Positions 30,219-38,232 of a stretch of DNA of 51,685 nt are shown one piece after another. The position numbers and the translations under genes are program-made. The DNA comes from Rhodospirillales bacterium (lineage in GTDB: Bacteria; Pseudomonadota; Alphaproteobacteria; Kiloniellales; JACOMY01): assembly GCA_014324045.1 (NCBI GenBank), contig JACOMY010000020.1, positions 29,297 to 80,981 on the forward strand. The letters are read 5' to 3'. Every line of letters begins with the position of its first letter. Position 1 is the stretch's first letter. The notes beneath the pieces are model-generated. The model made no database searches. It was not told the DNA's origin and saw only the letters and a list, made by a program, of their open reading frames with translations.

Positions 30219-30287
30219 GCTGGTCCTACTGCGGTCTGGGCGCATCTGCTATGGCAGGAGAGGCGGCGAGCGTCCATCATCTAGGTC

Positions 30288-31067
30288 ATGACGCTATCGC
30301 AAGACAGGGGCCCTGGCCTGCGTCGTACTCTGGCCGCCGCCGGACGCTTCCTGCTGGACGCGGTGTTGCCGTTGCGCTGCCTGGGCTGCGGCGCGGTGGT
30401 GTCTGCGGAATCGGCGCTCTGTGCCGCCTGCTGGTCGGGCCTCACCTTCTTGGGCGAACCTTGCTGTACCTGCTGTGGCCTGCCCTTTCCCTTCGATCAA
30501 GGGACCGAGAGCCTCTGTCTGGCTTGCCTGCAGAAACCCCCCAGCTACGATCGCGCCCGTGCGGCGGTACTCTACGACGACGCGAGCCGCCGCTTGATCT
30601 TGGCGTTCAAACACGGCGACCGGCCGGAGGCGGCAGCACCCTTCGCCCGCTGGATGCAGCTGGCCGGTTGGCGGGCGCTGGAGAGCGCGGAGATCATCCT
30701 ACCGGTCCCCCTGCACCCATGGCGTCTCTTCAAACGACGCTACAACCAGGCGGCGCTTCTGGCGCAAGCCCTGGGTGCAGAAAGCGGCCTTGCCGTGGAT
30801 TTGGATCTTCTCCGCCGGACCAGGGCCACGCCGGTACAGGGCCATCTTTCTCGCGTGGCCCGTCAACGCAACGTGGCCGGCGCCTTCGACTTGGCGCCTG
30901 GCGCCGAGAACCGCAACCGCATACGCGGTCGCCACCTGTTGTTGGTGGACGACGTCATGACCAGCGGCGCCACTCTCAATGAAGTGGCCAAGGTGTTGCG
31001 GCGAGGCGGTGCAGAAAAGATCGATGTCCTGACCCTTGCCCGGGTCTTGCGCGAGACTCCATATTGA
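30288..31067 (+). CDS. ComF family phosphoribosyltransferase-like protein
   Basis: A 259-residue ComF-type protein with an N-terminal zinc-finger-like region (CLGCG, CAACW, CCTCCG and CLAC between about 30 and 80). The C-terminal phosphoribosyltransferase fold has the PRPP loop LLVDDVMTSGATL near 222. The central YNQAALLAQALG and TPVQGHLSRVARQRNVAGAF (key residues QGHLSR, R-N-V-x-G-A-F) are family hallmarks. ComF proteins take part in DNA uptake or primosome repair in some bacteria; in most proteobacteria the role is untested. It leads the conserved comF-grxC-nitrilase set. Confidence 0.94.
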   Translation: MTLSQDRGPGLRRTLAAAGRFLLDAVLPLRCLGCGAVVSAESALCAACWSGLTFLGEPCCTCCGLPFPFDQGTESLCLACLQKPPSYDRARAAVLYDDASRRLILAFKHGDRPEAAAPFARWMQLAGWRALESAEIILPVPLHPWRLFKRRYNQAALLAQALGAESGLAVDLDLLRRTRATPVQGHLSRVARQRNVAGAFDLAPGAENRNRIRGRHLLLVDDVMTSGATLNEVAKVLRRGGAEKIDVLTLARVLRETPY

Positions 31068-31241
31068 AGGTGTCGGCTTTCGCTTGAAATTGCGCGGCAC
31101 CGGCCTCCGCACGGCTACCCAATCAGGATACTCTGGCGGGGGCCAGTGCCGCATTGAGAATGGACTGGTTCGCCTATTCTCAGAAGAGTTCTTGGAACAA
31201 GAGGTTTCTTTGAAACCGTCGGTGTGAGGAGATTGGCGTGT

Positions 31242-31505
31242 ATGGCCGAGGTTGAGATTTACACAAGTCTGTTGTGCGGCTTTTGCTATCGGGCGAAGCG
31301 GCTACTGGAAACAAAGGGCATCGCCTTTTCCGAGTACAACTTGCTGGCCGAGCCGCAGCGGCGTCGCGAGATGCTGGAGCGGGCAGGAGGGCGCACCTCG
31401 GTGCCTCAGATCTTTATCGATGGTGTGCACATCGGCGGGTGCGACGAACTCTATGCGCTAGAGGCGGCCGGAAAGCTCAATCCGCTGCTGAAGACGGCAG
31501 CGTGA
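31242..31505 (+). CDS. grxC: Glutaredoxin 3
   Basis: An 87-residue GrxC that uses glutathione to reduce disulfides in the cytoplasm. The thioredoxin fold is complete: the N-terminal strand VEIYTS, the active site CGFC at 12-15, the cis-Pro block TSVPQIFIDG near 55, and the GGCDELYAL helix near 67. The active site differs from the usual CPYC, since Gly-Phe replaces Pro-Tyr. I chose ATG 31242 with GAGGAGA upstream. The stop overlaps the GTG of the next gene (GTGA), so the amidase is translationally coupled. Confidence 0.94.
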   Translation: MAEVEIYTSLLCGFCYRAKRLLETKGIAFSEYNLLAEPQRRREMLERAGGRTSVPQIFIDGVHIGGCDELYALEAAGKLNPLLKTAA

Positions 31506-32362
31506 GCGAGGCCTTCACCGCGGGCCTGGTCCAACTGACGGCGGGACCGGAGATCGCCCCGAATCTTGCGGCAATCGAAGACATGACACGCGCGGCGAAG
31601 GCTGACGCTGCCAACCTCGTCTGTCTGCCGGAGAACTGCACCCAGATCGAACCCAACAAGGAAAAGATCATCGGCCAAGCGACAGGCGAAACCGAACATC
31701 CGGCTCTGCCGCGGCTACAGCAATTGGCCGACGAATTGGATGTCTGGCTACAGGTCGGTTCGCTGACCGTGCGGGCATCGAGCAAGCACTGTTGGAACCG
31801 CAGTTACCTCTTGGGGCCCGACGGCGCGGTGGCGGCCCGCTACGATAAGATTCACCTTTTCGACGTTGCCGTCGGCGACGGCCAGACCTATCGCGAATCC
31901 AGTTATACGATGCCCGGCTCTTCGGCGGCGCTGGCTCGCCTGCCCTGGGGGCTCTTGGGGCTGTCTGTCTGCTATGACCTGCGTTTTCCGCATCTCTACC
32001 GCCATCTTGCGCAGGCGGGGGCAGATTTCTTAACGATCCCCTCGGCCTTCACCAAGGTGACGGGTACGGCCCACTGGCATGTGCTGTTGCGCGCCCGCGC
32101 GATTGAGACTGGCTGCTTCGTGTTGGCCGCGGCGCAGTGCGGTACCCATGCCCGCGGCCGGCAGACCTATGGCCACAGCCTGGTCGTGGATCCCTGGGGA
32201 GAGGTCCTGGCCGACGGCGGCGAGGAGATCGGGGTGGTCACGGCACGGATCGACCCGGCGGCGGTCTTAGAGGCGCGCCGGCGCATACCGGCCTTGGAAC
32301 ATGATCGTCCCTTCGCCGCGTCGGCGTCCGATTCCGGCCAGCCGCGGGGGCGGGCCAGCTAG
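31502..32362 (+). CDS. Carbon-nitrogen hydrolase, Nit1/Nit2-like amidase
   Basis: A 286-residue nitrilase-superfamily amidase. The catalytic triad is E44 (LPENCTQ), K116 (RYDKIHLFD) and C157 (LSVCYDLRFP). The sequence pattern fits the Nit branch that hydrolyses deaminated glutathione or omega-amides. Its place behind grxC suits a glutathione repair function, but that is inference. The start is GTG at 31502, overlapping the grxC stop. The broken paralogue at 10308-11175 is of the same superfamily but a different branch, so this gene is not simply its copy. Confidence 0.92.
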   Translation: MSEAFTAGLVQLTAGPEIAPNLAAIEDMTRAAKADAANLVCLPENCTQIEPNKEKIIGQATGETEHPALPRLQQLADELDVWLQVGSLTVRASSKHCWNRSYLLGPDGAVAARYDKIHLFDVAVGDGQTYRESSYTMPGSSAALARLPWGLLGLSVCYDLRFPHLYRHLAQAGADFLTIPSAFTKVTGTAHWHVLLRARAIETGCFVLAAAQCGTHARGRQTYGHSLVVDPWGEVLADGGEEIGVVTARIDPAAVLEARRRIPALEHDRPFAASASDSGQPRGRAS

Positions 32363-32428
32363 GCTAGCCGCAGCCGGCTGTTGACGCGCCGGCTCCACCG
32401 GCGCATGCCGGGAAAAGCGAACATCGCC

Positions 32429-32472
32429 AGTGCAGGGATTAAGTGTGCAGGGATTAAGAGTGCAGGAATAAG
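32429..32472 (+). repeat. Three imperfect tandem copies next to the GST ribosome site
   Basis: AGTGCAGGGATTA, AGTGTGCAGGGATTA and AGAGTGCAGGAATA follow each other directly upstream of the GST start at 32476. The third copy supplies the AGGA that would serve as ribosome binding site, so changes in copy number could shift or duplicate the site. Confidence 0.75.
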
Positions 32473-32475
32473 GCT

Positions 32476-33120
32476 ATGCTGACAGTCTGGGGTAGGCGCT
32501 CTTCCTCCAACGTTCAAGCCGTCTTGTGGGGCCTCACGGAACTGGAAGTGCCGTTCGAGCGGATCGACGCCGGCTTTCGTTACGGCGTGACCGATACCCC
32601 GGCCTATCGTGCGATGAACCCGAACGGCTTGGTGCCGACCGTTAAGGACGGCGACGATCCGCCTCTGTGGGAGAGCGGCGCGATCCTGCGCTATCTGGCC
32701 GATCGCTATGCGCCCGAAGCCTTCTGGCCGACGGACCCCGCGGCCCGCGCCCGGATCGACATGTGGGCGGAGTGGTCCAAGTTGAACATCGCCGGCCGCT
32801 TCACCGGGCCGATCTTCTGGCGGGTGGTGCGCACACCGCCATCGAAGCACAATCCCTACGCGATCGCGGCTGGCGTCAAGAGCTTCGAGACCGCCTTGGC
32901 TATCGCCGAGCAGCGGCTGGCCGGGCAGGCGCACCTGGCGTCCGAGGAATTCACCTTGGCCGACATCCAGTTTGGCCATTGCCTCTACCGCTACTATGAT
33001 ATTGCGATTGAGCGTGGCCGCTTTTCGGCCGTTCGCCGCTACTACGAGGCGCTGGCCGAGCGTCCGGCCTTCCGCGACTGCGTGATGGTCTCCTATGACG
33101 AGTTGCGAGCCTCGGACTGA
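32476..33120 (+). CDS. Glutathione S-transferase family protein
   Basis: A 214-residue GST, cytosolic, that conjugates or otherwise uses glutathione. The N-terminal thioredoxin-like domain begins MLTVWGRRSSSNVQAVLW, where a serine pair in RRSSSN is the usual glutathione-activating position, followed by NPNGLVPTVKDG near 55 and LWESGAILRYLADRY near 65. The helical C-terminal domain has FTLADIQFGH near 157. It ends in a short polar tail and is followed by a transporter remnant. The specific substrate is unknown. Confidence 0.92.
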   Translation: MLTVWGRRSSSNVQAVLWGLTELEVPFERIDAGFRYGVTDTPAYRAMNPNGLVPTVKDGDDPPLWESGAILRYLADRYAPEAFWPTDPAARARIDMWAEWSKLNIAGRFTGPIFWRVVRTPPSKHNPYAIAAGVKSFETALAIAEQRLAGQAHLASEEFTLADIQFGHCLYRYYDIAIERGRFSAVRRYYEALAERPAFRDCVMVSYDELRASD

Positions 33121-33179
33121 GGTGGAACAGTGCCGGGCTCAACTTCCACTATGCAGCGTTCGACGCCATTAGGTCTCGC

Positions 33180-33372
33180 GCAGAAGGCCGCGCACCGTCA
33201 ACGCCGCGGCGGCTGCGTCACACCCTCGGCGGCGATGTGCAAGGTGGCGATCGAGGCTTCGTTGCTCAGAGACCAGAGGTGCAGGTGGTGTATATCGGCG
33301 GCCTGCGGTGGGGTTTTCATGGCCACCAGCACGCCGTCGCGCTCCGGGTCCTCCGGGGTGTCTCCCGGCCAT
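33180..33372 (-). pseudogene. C-terminal fragment of a CDF (CzcD-type) cation efflux gene
   Basis: Read on the minus strand, AADIHHLHLWSLSNEASIATLHIAAEG (33297-33217; key residues HHLHLWSL, TLHI) is the metal-sensing C-terminal domain of cation diffusion facilitators, where intact members read like DVHHLHVWSL followed by ATLHV. An upstream fragment in another frame, LLVAMKTP near 33330, fits the linker before it. No membrane part remains on either side. The piece ends in PPRR and a stop. Confidence 0.65.
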
Positions 33373-33386
33373 GCCTGAAGTTCGCC

Positions 33387-33920
33387 TCAGTCTTCCTCCT
33401 CACGTCTCGCGACAATGCGCTGGACGGCGCCCGGTCTCGGCTCGGAGACCACCAGATCCTCGTAGGCGAGAATGCGCAGTGCCGACTGGACGGCCTCGAT
33501 CAACTCTCCCGGTCGCAGCAGAAAATCCGGATTTCTGGGCCTGCCGAAGCGCTCATTCCCCACTGCAAAGGTCTCGTAAAGCAGGGCGCCGCCGGGCGCA
33601 ACCGCTGCCACGAGGCCGGGGAGGAGGGGCCGGAACAGATAGTTGGTGACCAGCACACCGTCGAAGCGCCGGCTGCCCAAGGCAAAAGGTGTCCCGTCCT
33701 CAAGATCGCGTGCGATCAGGTCTAGATTGGGATGGTCGGCGAGCGTGCCGACGCGCGCCAGATCGCGGTCGACGCCAGTGACTCGATATCCCAGCGCCAA
33801 GAGGTAATGCAAATGCCGGCCGCTGCCGCAGGCTAGGTCCAGCACCCTGCCGCCCTGCGGAATGGCCCAGGAAAAGCGCTCTACCCAAGGGGAGACGGGT
33901 GGCAGAAGGGGATCCTTCAT
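33387..33920 (-). CDS. Class I SAM-dependent methyltransferase
   Basis: A 177-residue small methyltransferase. It has the SAM motif VLDLACGSGRHLHYLLALGYRVTGVDRD (key residues DLACGSGRH, GVDRD) near residue 24-50, and a Rossmann core that runs to YETFAVGNERFGRPRNPDFLL (key residues GRPRNPDF) near 120-140, typical of a tellurite-resistance-like or TehB-like methyltransferase group. I chose ATG 33920 (MKDPLLPP); an ATG at 33950 would add ten residues, and the open frame upstream of it is antisense to DUF1178. It is divergent from the DUF1178 gene. The substrate is unknown. Confidence 0.85.
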   Translation of the reverse strand: MKDPLLPPVSPWVERFSWAIPQGGRVLDLACGSGRHLHYLLALGYRVTGVDRDLARVGTLADHPNLDLIARDLEDGTPFALGSRRFDGVLVTNYLFRPLLPGLVAAVAPGGALLYETFAVGNERFGRPRNPDFLLRPGELIEAVQSALRILAYEDLVVSEPRPGAVQRIVARREEED

Positions 33921-33971
33921 CTCTGGTACTCTCGCTTGCTCTTTGCGCATGGTCAAGCCATCATTAATGCA

Positions 33972-34373
33972 ATGATCAAGTATGACCTCAAGTGTGATCG
34001 GGGCCACGGCTTCGAGGCATGGTTTCGGAACAGCGTCGGCTTCGACGAGCAAAAGGCGGCGCAAGAGATTGCCTGTCCGGAGTGCGGCTCGGCAGCCATC
34101 GAAAAGGCTCCGATGGCGCCGCGCTTGCCAGGTAAGACCAATTCCAGCCGAGCAGCGGCAGTGCGCCGGGAGCTCTTGGCGCTGCGCGAAAAGGTGGAGC
34201 AGGAGTGTGATTATGTAGGCAACCGCTTTGCCGAGGAAGCGCGCAAGATCCACTACGGTGAGAGCGAGGCGCGCAGCATTTACGGCGAGACCAGCGGCGA
34301 AAACGCCAAGCAACTGGCCGAAGAGGGCGTGGCCTTCGCGCGCATCCCGTGGGTGAAGAAAGAAAGCGCCTAG
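33972..34373 (+). CDS. DUF1178 family protein
   Basis: A 133-residue protein of the alphaproteobacterial DUF1178 family. It begins MIKYDLKCDRGHGFEAWF, with CDRGH and later CPECGS (about residue 36-41) forming a probable zinc knuckle, and continues with RAAAVRRELLALREKVEQ and GNRFAEEARKIHYGE (the family core). The function is unknown. I chose ATG 33972, the standard start; an upstream in-frame start is not family-like. It starts only 51 bases from the divergent methyltransferase gene, so the two promoters must be compact or overlapping. Confidence 0.93.
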   Translation: MIKYDLKCDRGHGFEAWFRNSVGFDEQKAAQEIACPECGSAAIEKAPMAPRLPGKTNSSRAAAVRRELLALREKVEQECDYVGNRFAEEARKIHYGESEARSIYGETSGENAKQLAEEGVAFARIPWVKKESA

Positions 34374-34612
34374 CGACCCCCGCGCAGGCCTGTCGTCTGC
34401 TAACAGCACAGAACGCTCGCTAGACTAGGCGACGTCTCGGCGCAGGGACCGCCGCCCGATGCAGTGCGCCCAGTCAACAGGCTGTCGCTCATCAGCTCTG
34501 CGCAAAGTGCTCGGGCCCTAAGCAAATAAATCAAAGCTGCATCGCGACAGCCTTACGCAGACTTCCTAGCTAAAAGGGGTGAAGACTCGTGCTTCGGGGA
34601 AAGGCTTTGGCC

Positions 34613-35818
34613 ATGCAAGCCTTCGAGGGGATCCGCGTATTGGACCTGACCCATATCTTGGCAGGTCCCTTCTGCAGCTATCAGTTGGCCGTCCTGGGGG
34701 CGGACGTCATCAAGATCGAGCCGGTCGATGTGCCCGACATCATGCGTGCCTGCGGCCCGGACGAGGATCTGAACGAAGCCGGCATGGGTCTCTTTTATCA
34801 AGGCCAAGCCAGCAACAAGCGCGCACTCGCCGTCGATCTCAAGGCACCAGAGGGTCAGGAGATCGTCAAGGCCTTGGCGGCGACCGCCGATGTCATCGTC
34901 GAGAACTATCGGCCCGGCGCGCTTGCCGATCTGGGCCTGGGTTACAAGGACATTCGGGAGATCAAGCACGACATCGTTTATTGTTCCTTGAGCGGTTTCG
35001 GCGAGACCGGTCCCAAGGGCCGGGACACGGCCTACGACAATGTCATCCAAGCCTTTTCGGGGCTTATGAGTGCTACAGGTACGGCAGAGACGGCACCGGT
35101 GATGGTCGGAACGCCGGCCCTGGACTACGGCAGCGGTGCCCAAGCAGCCTTCGCTATCGCTTCGGCCTTGCTGCGGCGCGAGCGCACCGGCGAGGGACAG
35201 CGCCTCGACGTGGCCATGCTCGATGCCGCCATGATGCTGATGGTGCAGACCCTCATGTCGACCCAGGCCTTAGGCGAGCAGCCGGCGCCACGCGACCGAG
35301 GCAAGGGCTTCGTGGCCGCCTACGGCTGCTACCGCGCGGCCGAGGGTCTGATCATGCTTGGCATCTTCACGCCCGGACAGCATCGGCGCATGTGGCGGGT
35401 GCTGGGCCGTGAGGATCTGGCCGAGGAGGCCAGGCGTTCGACAATCGGGGAGATCGCGGCCCGGCGCGCGCAAGACGAGGCCATCTTGCGGGAAATTCTG
35501 ATCCGCGAGCCGGCCGGATACTGGGAGAACCTCTTCAATGCCGCCGGTATTCCCGCGGCGCGGGTCCGCAGCGTCGCCGAGGCGCTGTCCAGCGAACAGC
35601 TGGCCGCCAGACCGGTTCTAGGCGCGCCGCTGCCGACCGGTCCCAAAGGCACGCCGGTCAAGCCGGCAATTGCCGCCTTTTGCGCGCAGGAAGACGGTCC
35701 TGCCTTGACCTCGCCGCCGCCTCGTCACGGCGAACACAGCGTCCAGATCTTAACGGAGCTTGGTTACGACCTCGAACGCCGCCAATCACTGCATCGCCGC
35801 CGAATTGTGGGGGCGTGA
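34613..35818 (+). CDS. CaiB/BaiF family (type III) CoA transferase
   Basis: A 401-residue family III CoA transferase that moves CoA between carboxylic acids by way of a catalytic aspartate. The N-terminal VLDLTHILAGPFCSYQLAVLGADVIKIE (key residues DLTHILAGPF, LGADVIKIE) near 7-35 is diagnostic. SNKRALAVDLK near 71, the DVIVENYRPGAL block near 94, and YDNVIQAFSGLMSATG near 140 (Asp of the catalytic region) follow. The C-terminal HTREVL-like helix reads HSVQILTELGYD. I chose ATG 34613 with GGGGAAAGG upstream; a GTG at 34589 would add eight residues. The acyl substrate is unknown. Confidence 0.9.
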   Translation: MQAFEGIRVLDLTHILAGPFCSYQLAVLGADVIKIEPVDVPDIMRACGPDEDLNEAGMGLFYQGQASNKRALAVDLKAPEGQEIVKALAATADVIVENYRPGALADLGLGYKDIREIKHDIVYCSLSGFGETGPKGRDTAYDNVIQAFSGLMSATGTAETAPVMVGTPALDYGSGAQAAFAIASALLRRERTGEGQRLDVAMLDAAMMLMVQTLMSTQALGEQPAPRDRGKGFVAAYGCYRAAEGLIMLGIFTPGQHRRMWRVLGREDLAEEARRSTIGEIAARRAQDEAILREILIREPAGYWENLFNAAGIPAARVRSVAEALSSEQLAARPVLGAPLPTGPKGTPVKPAIAAFCAQEDGPALTSPPPRHGEHSVQILTELGYDLERRQSLHRRRIVGA

Positions 35819-35986
35819 GGCAGCGTGTAGTTTGTCCGGCCTGCCCTTGGACACTTGCCGGGGGCTTGCGCGCTCGACGGCCTTCGGCCCGACGACAAAG
35901 ACCGAGCCGGACTGCGGGCCGAGGCCGGCTCATCACGTTCCAATGCCTTCTCGCTATAGAGGGGTAAAAGAGGGGCCTCTTCCGCC

Positions 35987-38176
35987 ATGGATCGTTCCGC
36001 CATCGTTCACGAGAACTTCCTGCAGCGGGTCGCAGCCGGCGATCTGCCGCCGGGCGCCGCACCCAGCGGACCGCTCGAGGTCCCCGCTGCCGTCTCGATT
36101 TACCGTTCCGGCTGCCTCTCGCGGGCCCTCGACCGCAAGAGCCGGGCAATGCAGGCGGCCGGACAGGGCTTCTATACCATCGGCTCTTCGGGGCACGAGG
36201 GCCTTGCCGCCGTTGCCGCAGCCTTGCGCCCGACCGACATGGCCTTCCTGCACTATCGCGACGCGGCTTTTCAGATCCAGCGGGCCGAACAGGTCCCCGG
36301 CCAGTCCATCGTCTGGGATATGTTGCTCTCCTTCGCCTGCTCGTCGGAGGATCCCATCTCCGGCGGCCGCCATAAGGTGCTGGGCTCGAAGGCCCTAACC
36401 ATTCCGCCGCAGACCTCCACCATTGCCAGCCACCTGCCCAAGGCCGTGGGGACGGCCTACGCAGTCGGCGCCGCCCGCCGGCATCGGCCCGAACACGCCA
36501 GCCTGCCAGACGATTCCCTCGTCTATTGCAGTTTGGGCGACGCCTCAGCCAACCACTCGACCGCCCAGGGCGCCTTCAACACGGCACAATGGACCTCTTA
36601 CCAATCGGTGCCGCTGCCTCTGCTGTTCTGCTGTGAAGACAACGGCATCGGCATCTCCACCAAGACGCCAAAGGGGTGGATCGAGGCAAGCTTTTCCAAC
36701 AGACCCGGCATCGAGTACTTCGCTTGCAACGGCCTCGACCTATACGAGACCTACGCCACGGCCCTCGCCGCGGCAGCCTATGTGCGCCAAAGGCGCAAAC
36801 CCGCCTTCCTGCACGTCCGCACCTTGCGCCTCTACGGCCATGCCGGCGCCGACGTGTCCACCGCCTACCTCTCGACCGCGGAGGTCGAAGCCGAAGAGGC
36901 CAACGATCCGCTGCTGCATTCGGTTCGCCTGCTGTCCGAGACCGGCGCCCTGATGCCGCCCGAGGCCCTGCGGATCTATGAGGAGAGCATCGCCCGCGTC
37001 GAGCGGATCGCGGAGGAAGCGGTCAAGCGGCCGCATCTGGGCAACGCCGAAGAGGTAATGGAGAGTCTCATCCCGCCGCGCCGCCCCTGCCGACTGGCCG
37101 CCGGCCCCAGCCCGGAACGCCGTGCCGAGGTCTTCGGGCCTGACCTCAAGGCCATGGCAGAGCCGCAGATCATGTCGCGCCTGATCAACTGGGCCTTGAC
37201 CGACCTGATGCTCACCCACGCGGACATCGCGATGATGGGCGAGGACGTCGGCCGCAAGGGCGGAGTCTACGGCATCACCCAGAAGCTACGGCAGCGCTTC
37301 GGTCGGGACCGCATGATCGACACCCTGTTGGACGAGCAATCGATCCTGGGCCTTGCCATCGGCATGGCGCACAACGGCTTCATACCCATGCCGGAGATCC
37401 AGTTCCTCGCCTATCTGCACAATGCCGAGGACCAGATCCGCGGCGAAGCCGCCACCCTCTCCTTCTTCTCCAAGGGCCAATACACCAACCCCATGGTGGT
37501 GCGGATCGCCGGCCTGGGCTATCAGCGGGGCTTCGGCGGCCATTTCCACAACGACAACTCGCTCGCCGTGCTGCGCGACATCCCGGGCGTCATCTTGGCC
37601 GTGCCCTCCAACGGTGCGGATGCGGCTCGTATGCTGCGAGAATGCGTCCGCCTGGCCCGCGAGGAGCAGCGCGTCGTCGCTTTCCTGGAGCCGATTGCGC
37701 TATACCCCATGCGCGACCTGCATGCCGCCAAGGACGGGCTCTGGATGTGCCGCTACCCCGACCCTCCCGCGGCCATTCGGCTGGGCGAGGTAGGCGTCGC
37801 AGGGACCGGCCGCGATCTCGCCATCGTGACCTTCGGAAACGGCGTTTACCTCTCGAATCGGGCCTTGCCTGCCATCGAGGCCGCCGGGATCGAGGCCCGC
37901 ATCGTCGATCTGCGCTGGCTCTCGCCGCTCCCCAAGAACCAGCTCAGCGCTGCGGTGGAGGGCTGCAGCACTCTGCTGATCGTGGACGAGACGCGCCATT
38001 CCGGCGGTGTGGCCGAGGCGCTGATGGCGCACTTTGCCGAGACCGGCAGGGCGAGGCTGGCCAGGCTTACCGCCGAGGACAGCTTTATCGCCACCGGCCC
38101 TGCCTATGCTGCCACCATGCCGTCCAGCACCTCCATAGCCGAGGCCGCCAAGGCCCTGGCCGGGGCACAGTCATGA
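35987..38176 (+). CDS. Fused E1 alpha-beta subunit of a branched-chain-type 2-oxoacid dehydrogenase
   Basis: A 729-residue fusion of E1 alpha (about 1-365) and E1 beta (about 390-729), the thiamine-diphosphate decarboxylase of a 2-oxoacid dehydrogenase complex, most like 2-oxoisovalerate dehydrogenase. In the alpha half the ThDP motif reads GDASANH at 184-190 with the matching Asn at 219 (CEDNGIGIS); Ala replaces the last Gly of the usual GDG. The beta half has MGEDVGRKGGVYGIT near 413 and PMPEIQFLAYLHNAEDQI near 464. Fused E1 genes of this kind occur in several proteobacteria. The stop overlaps an ATG (ATGA) of a frame of only 19 codons, so a coupled partner may be lost. Confidence 0.9.
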   Translation: MDRSAIVHENFLQRVAAGDLPPGAAPSGPLEVPAAVSIYRSGCLSRALDRKSRAMQAAGQGFYTIGSSGHEGLAAVAAALRPTDMAFLHYRDAAFQIQRAEQVPGQSIVWDMLLSFACSSEDPISGGRHKVLGSKALTIPPQTSTIASHLPKAVGTAYAVGAARRHRPEHASLPDDSLVYCSLGDASANHSTAQGAFNTAQWTSYQSVPLPLLFCCEDNGIGISTKTPKGWIEASFSNRPGIEYFACNGLDLYETYATALAAAAYVRQRRKPAFLHVRTLRLYGHAGADVSTAYLSTAEVEAEEANDPLLHSVRLLSETGALMPPEALRIYEESIARVERIAEEAVKRPHLGNAEEVMESLIPPRRPCRLAAGPSPERRAEVFGPDLKAMAEPQIMSRLINWALTDLMLTHADIAMMGEDVGRKGGVYGITQKLRQRFGRDRMIDTLLDEQSILGLAIGMAHNGFIPMPEIQFLAYLHNAEDQIRGEAATLSFFSKGQYTNPMVVRIAGLGYQRGFGGHFHNDNSLAVLRDIPGVILAVPSNGADAARMLRECVRLAREEQRVVAFLEPIALYPMRDLHAAKDGLWMCRYPDPPAAIRLGEVGVAGTGRDLAIVTFGNGVYLSNRALPAIEAAGIEARIVDLRWLSPLPKNQLSAAVEGCSTLLIVDETRHSGGVAEALMAHFAETGRARLARLTAEDSFIATGPAYAATMPSSTSIAEAAKALAGAQS

Positions 38177-38232
38177 AGAAGACCGCCTCCATCATCACCG
38201 GCCCGGTCCCACTTAAGGCAAGCTCAACTTAG
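38173..38232 (+). pseudogene. Possible 5' stump of a gene coupled to the E1 fusion
   Basis: The E1 stop overlaps an ATG (ATGA at 38173). The frame from there reads MKKTASIITGPVPLKASST and stops at 38232, inside the end of the sulfotransferase-like gene on the opposite strand. ATGA overlaps normally couple two real genes, so this may be the stump of a partner such as the E2 acyltransferase, cut when the neighbouring segment arrived. The stump is too short to identify. Confidence 0.35.
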
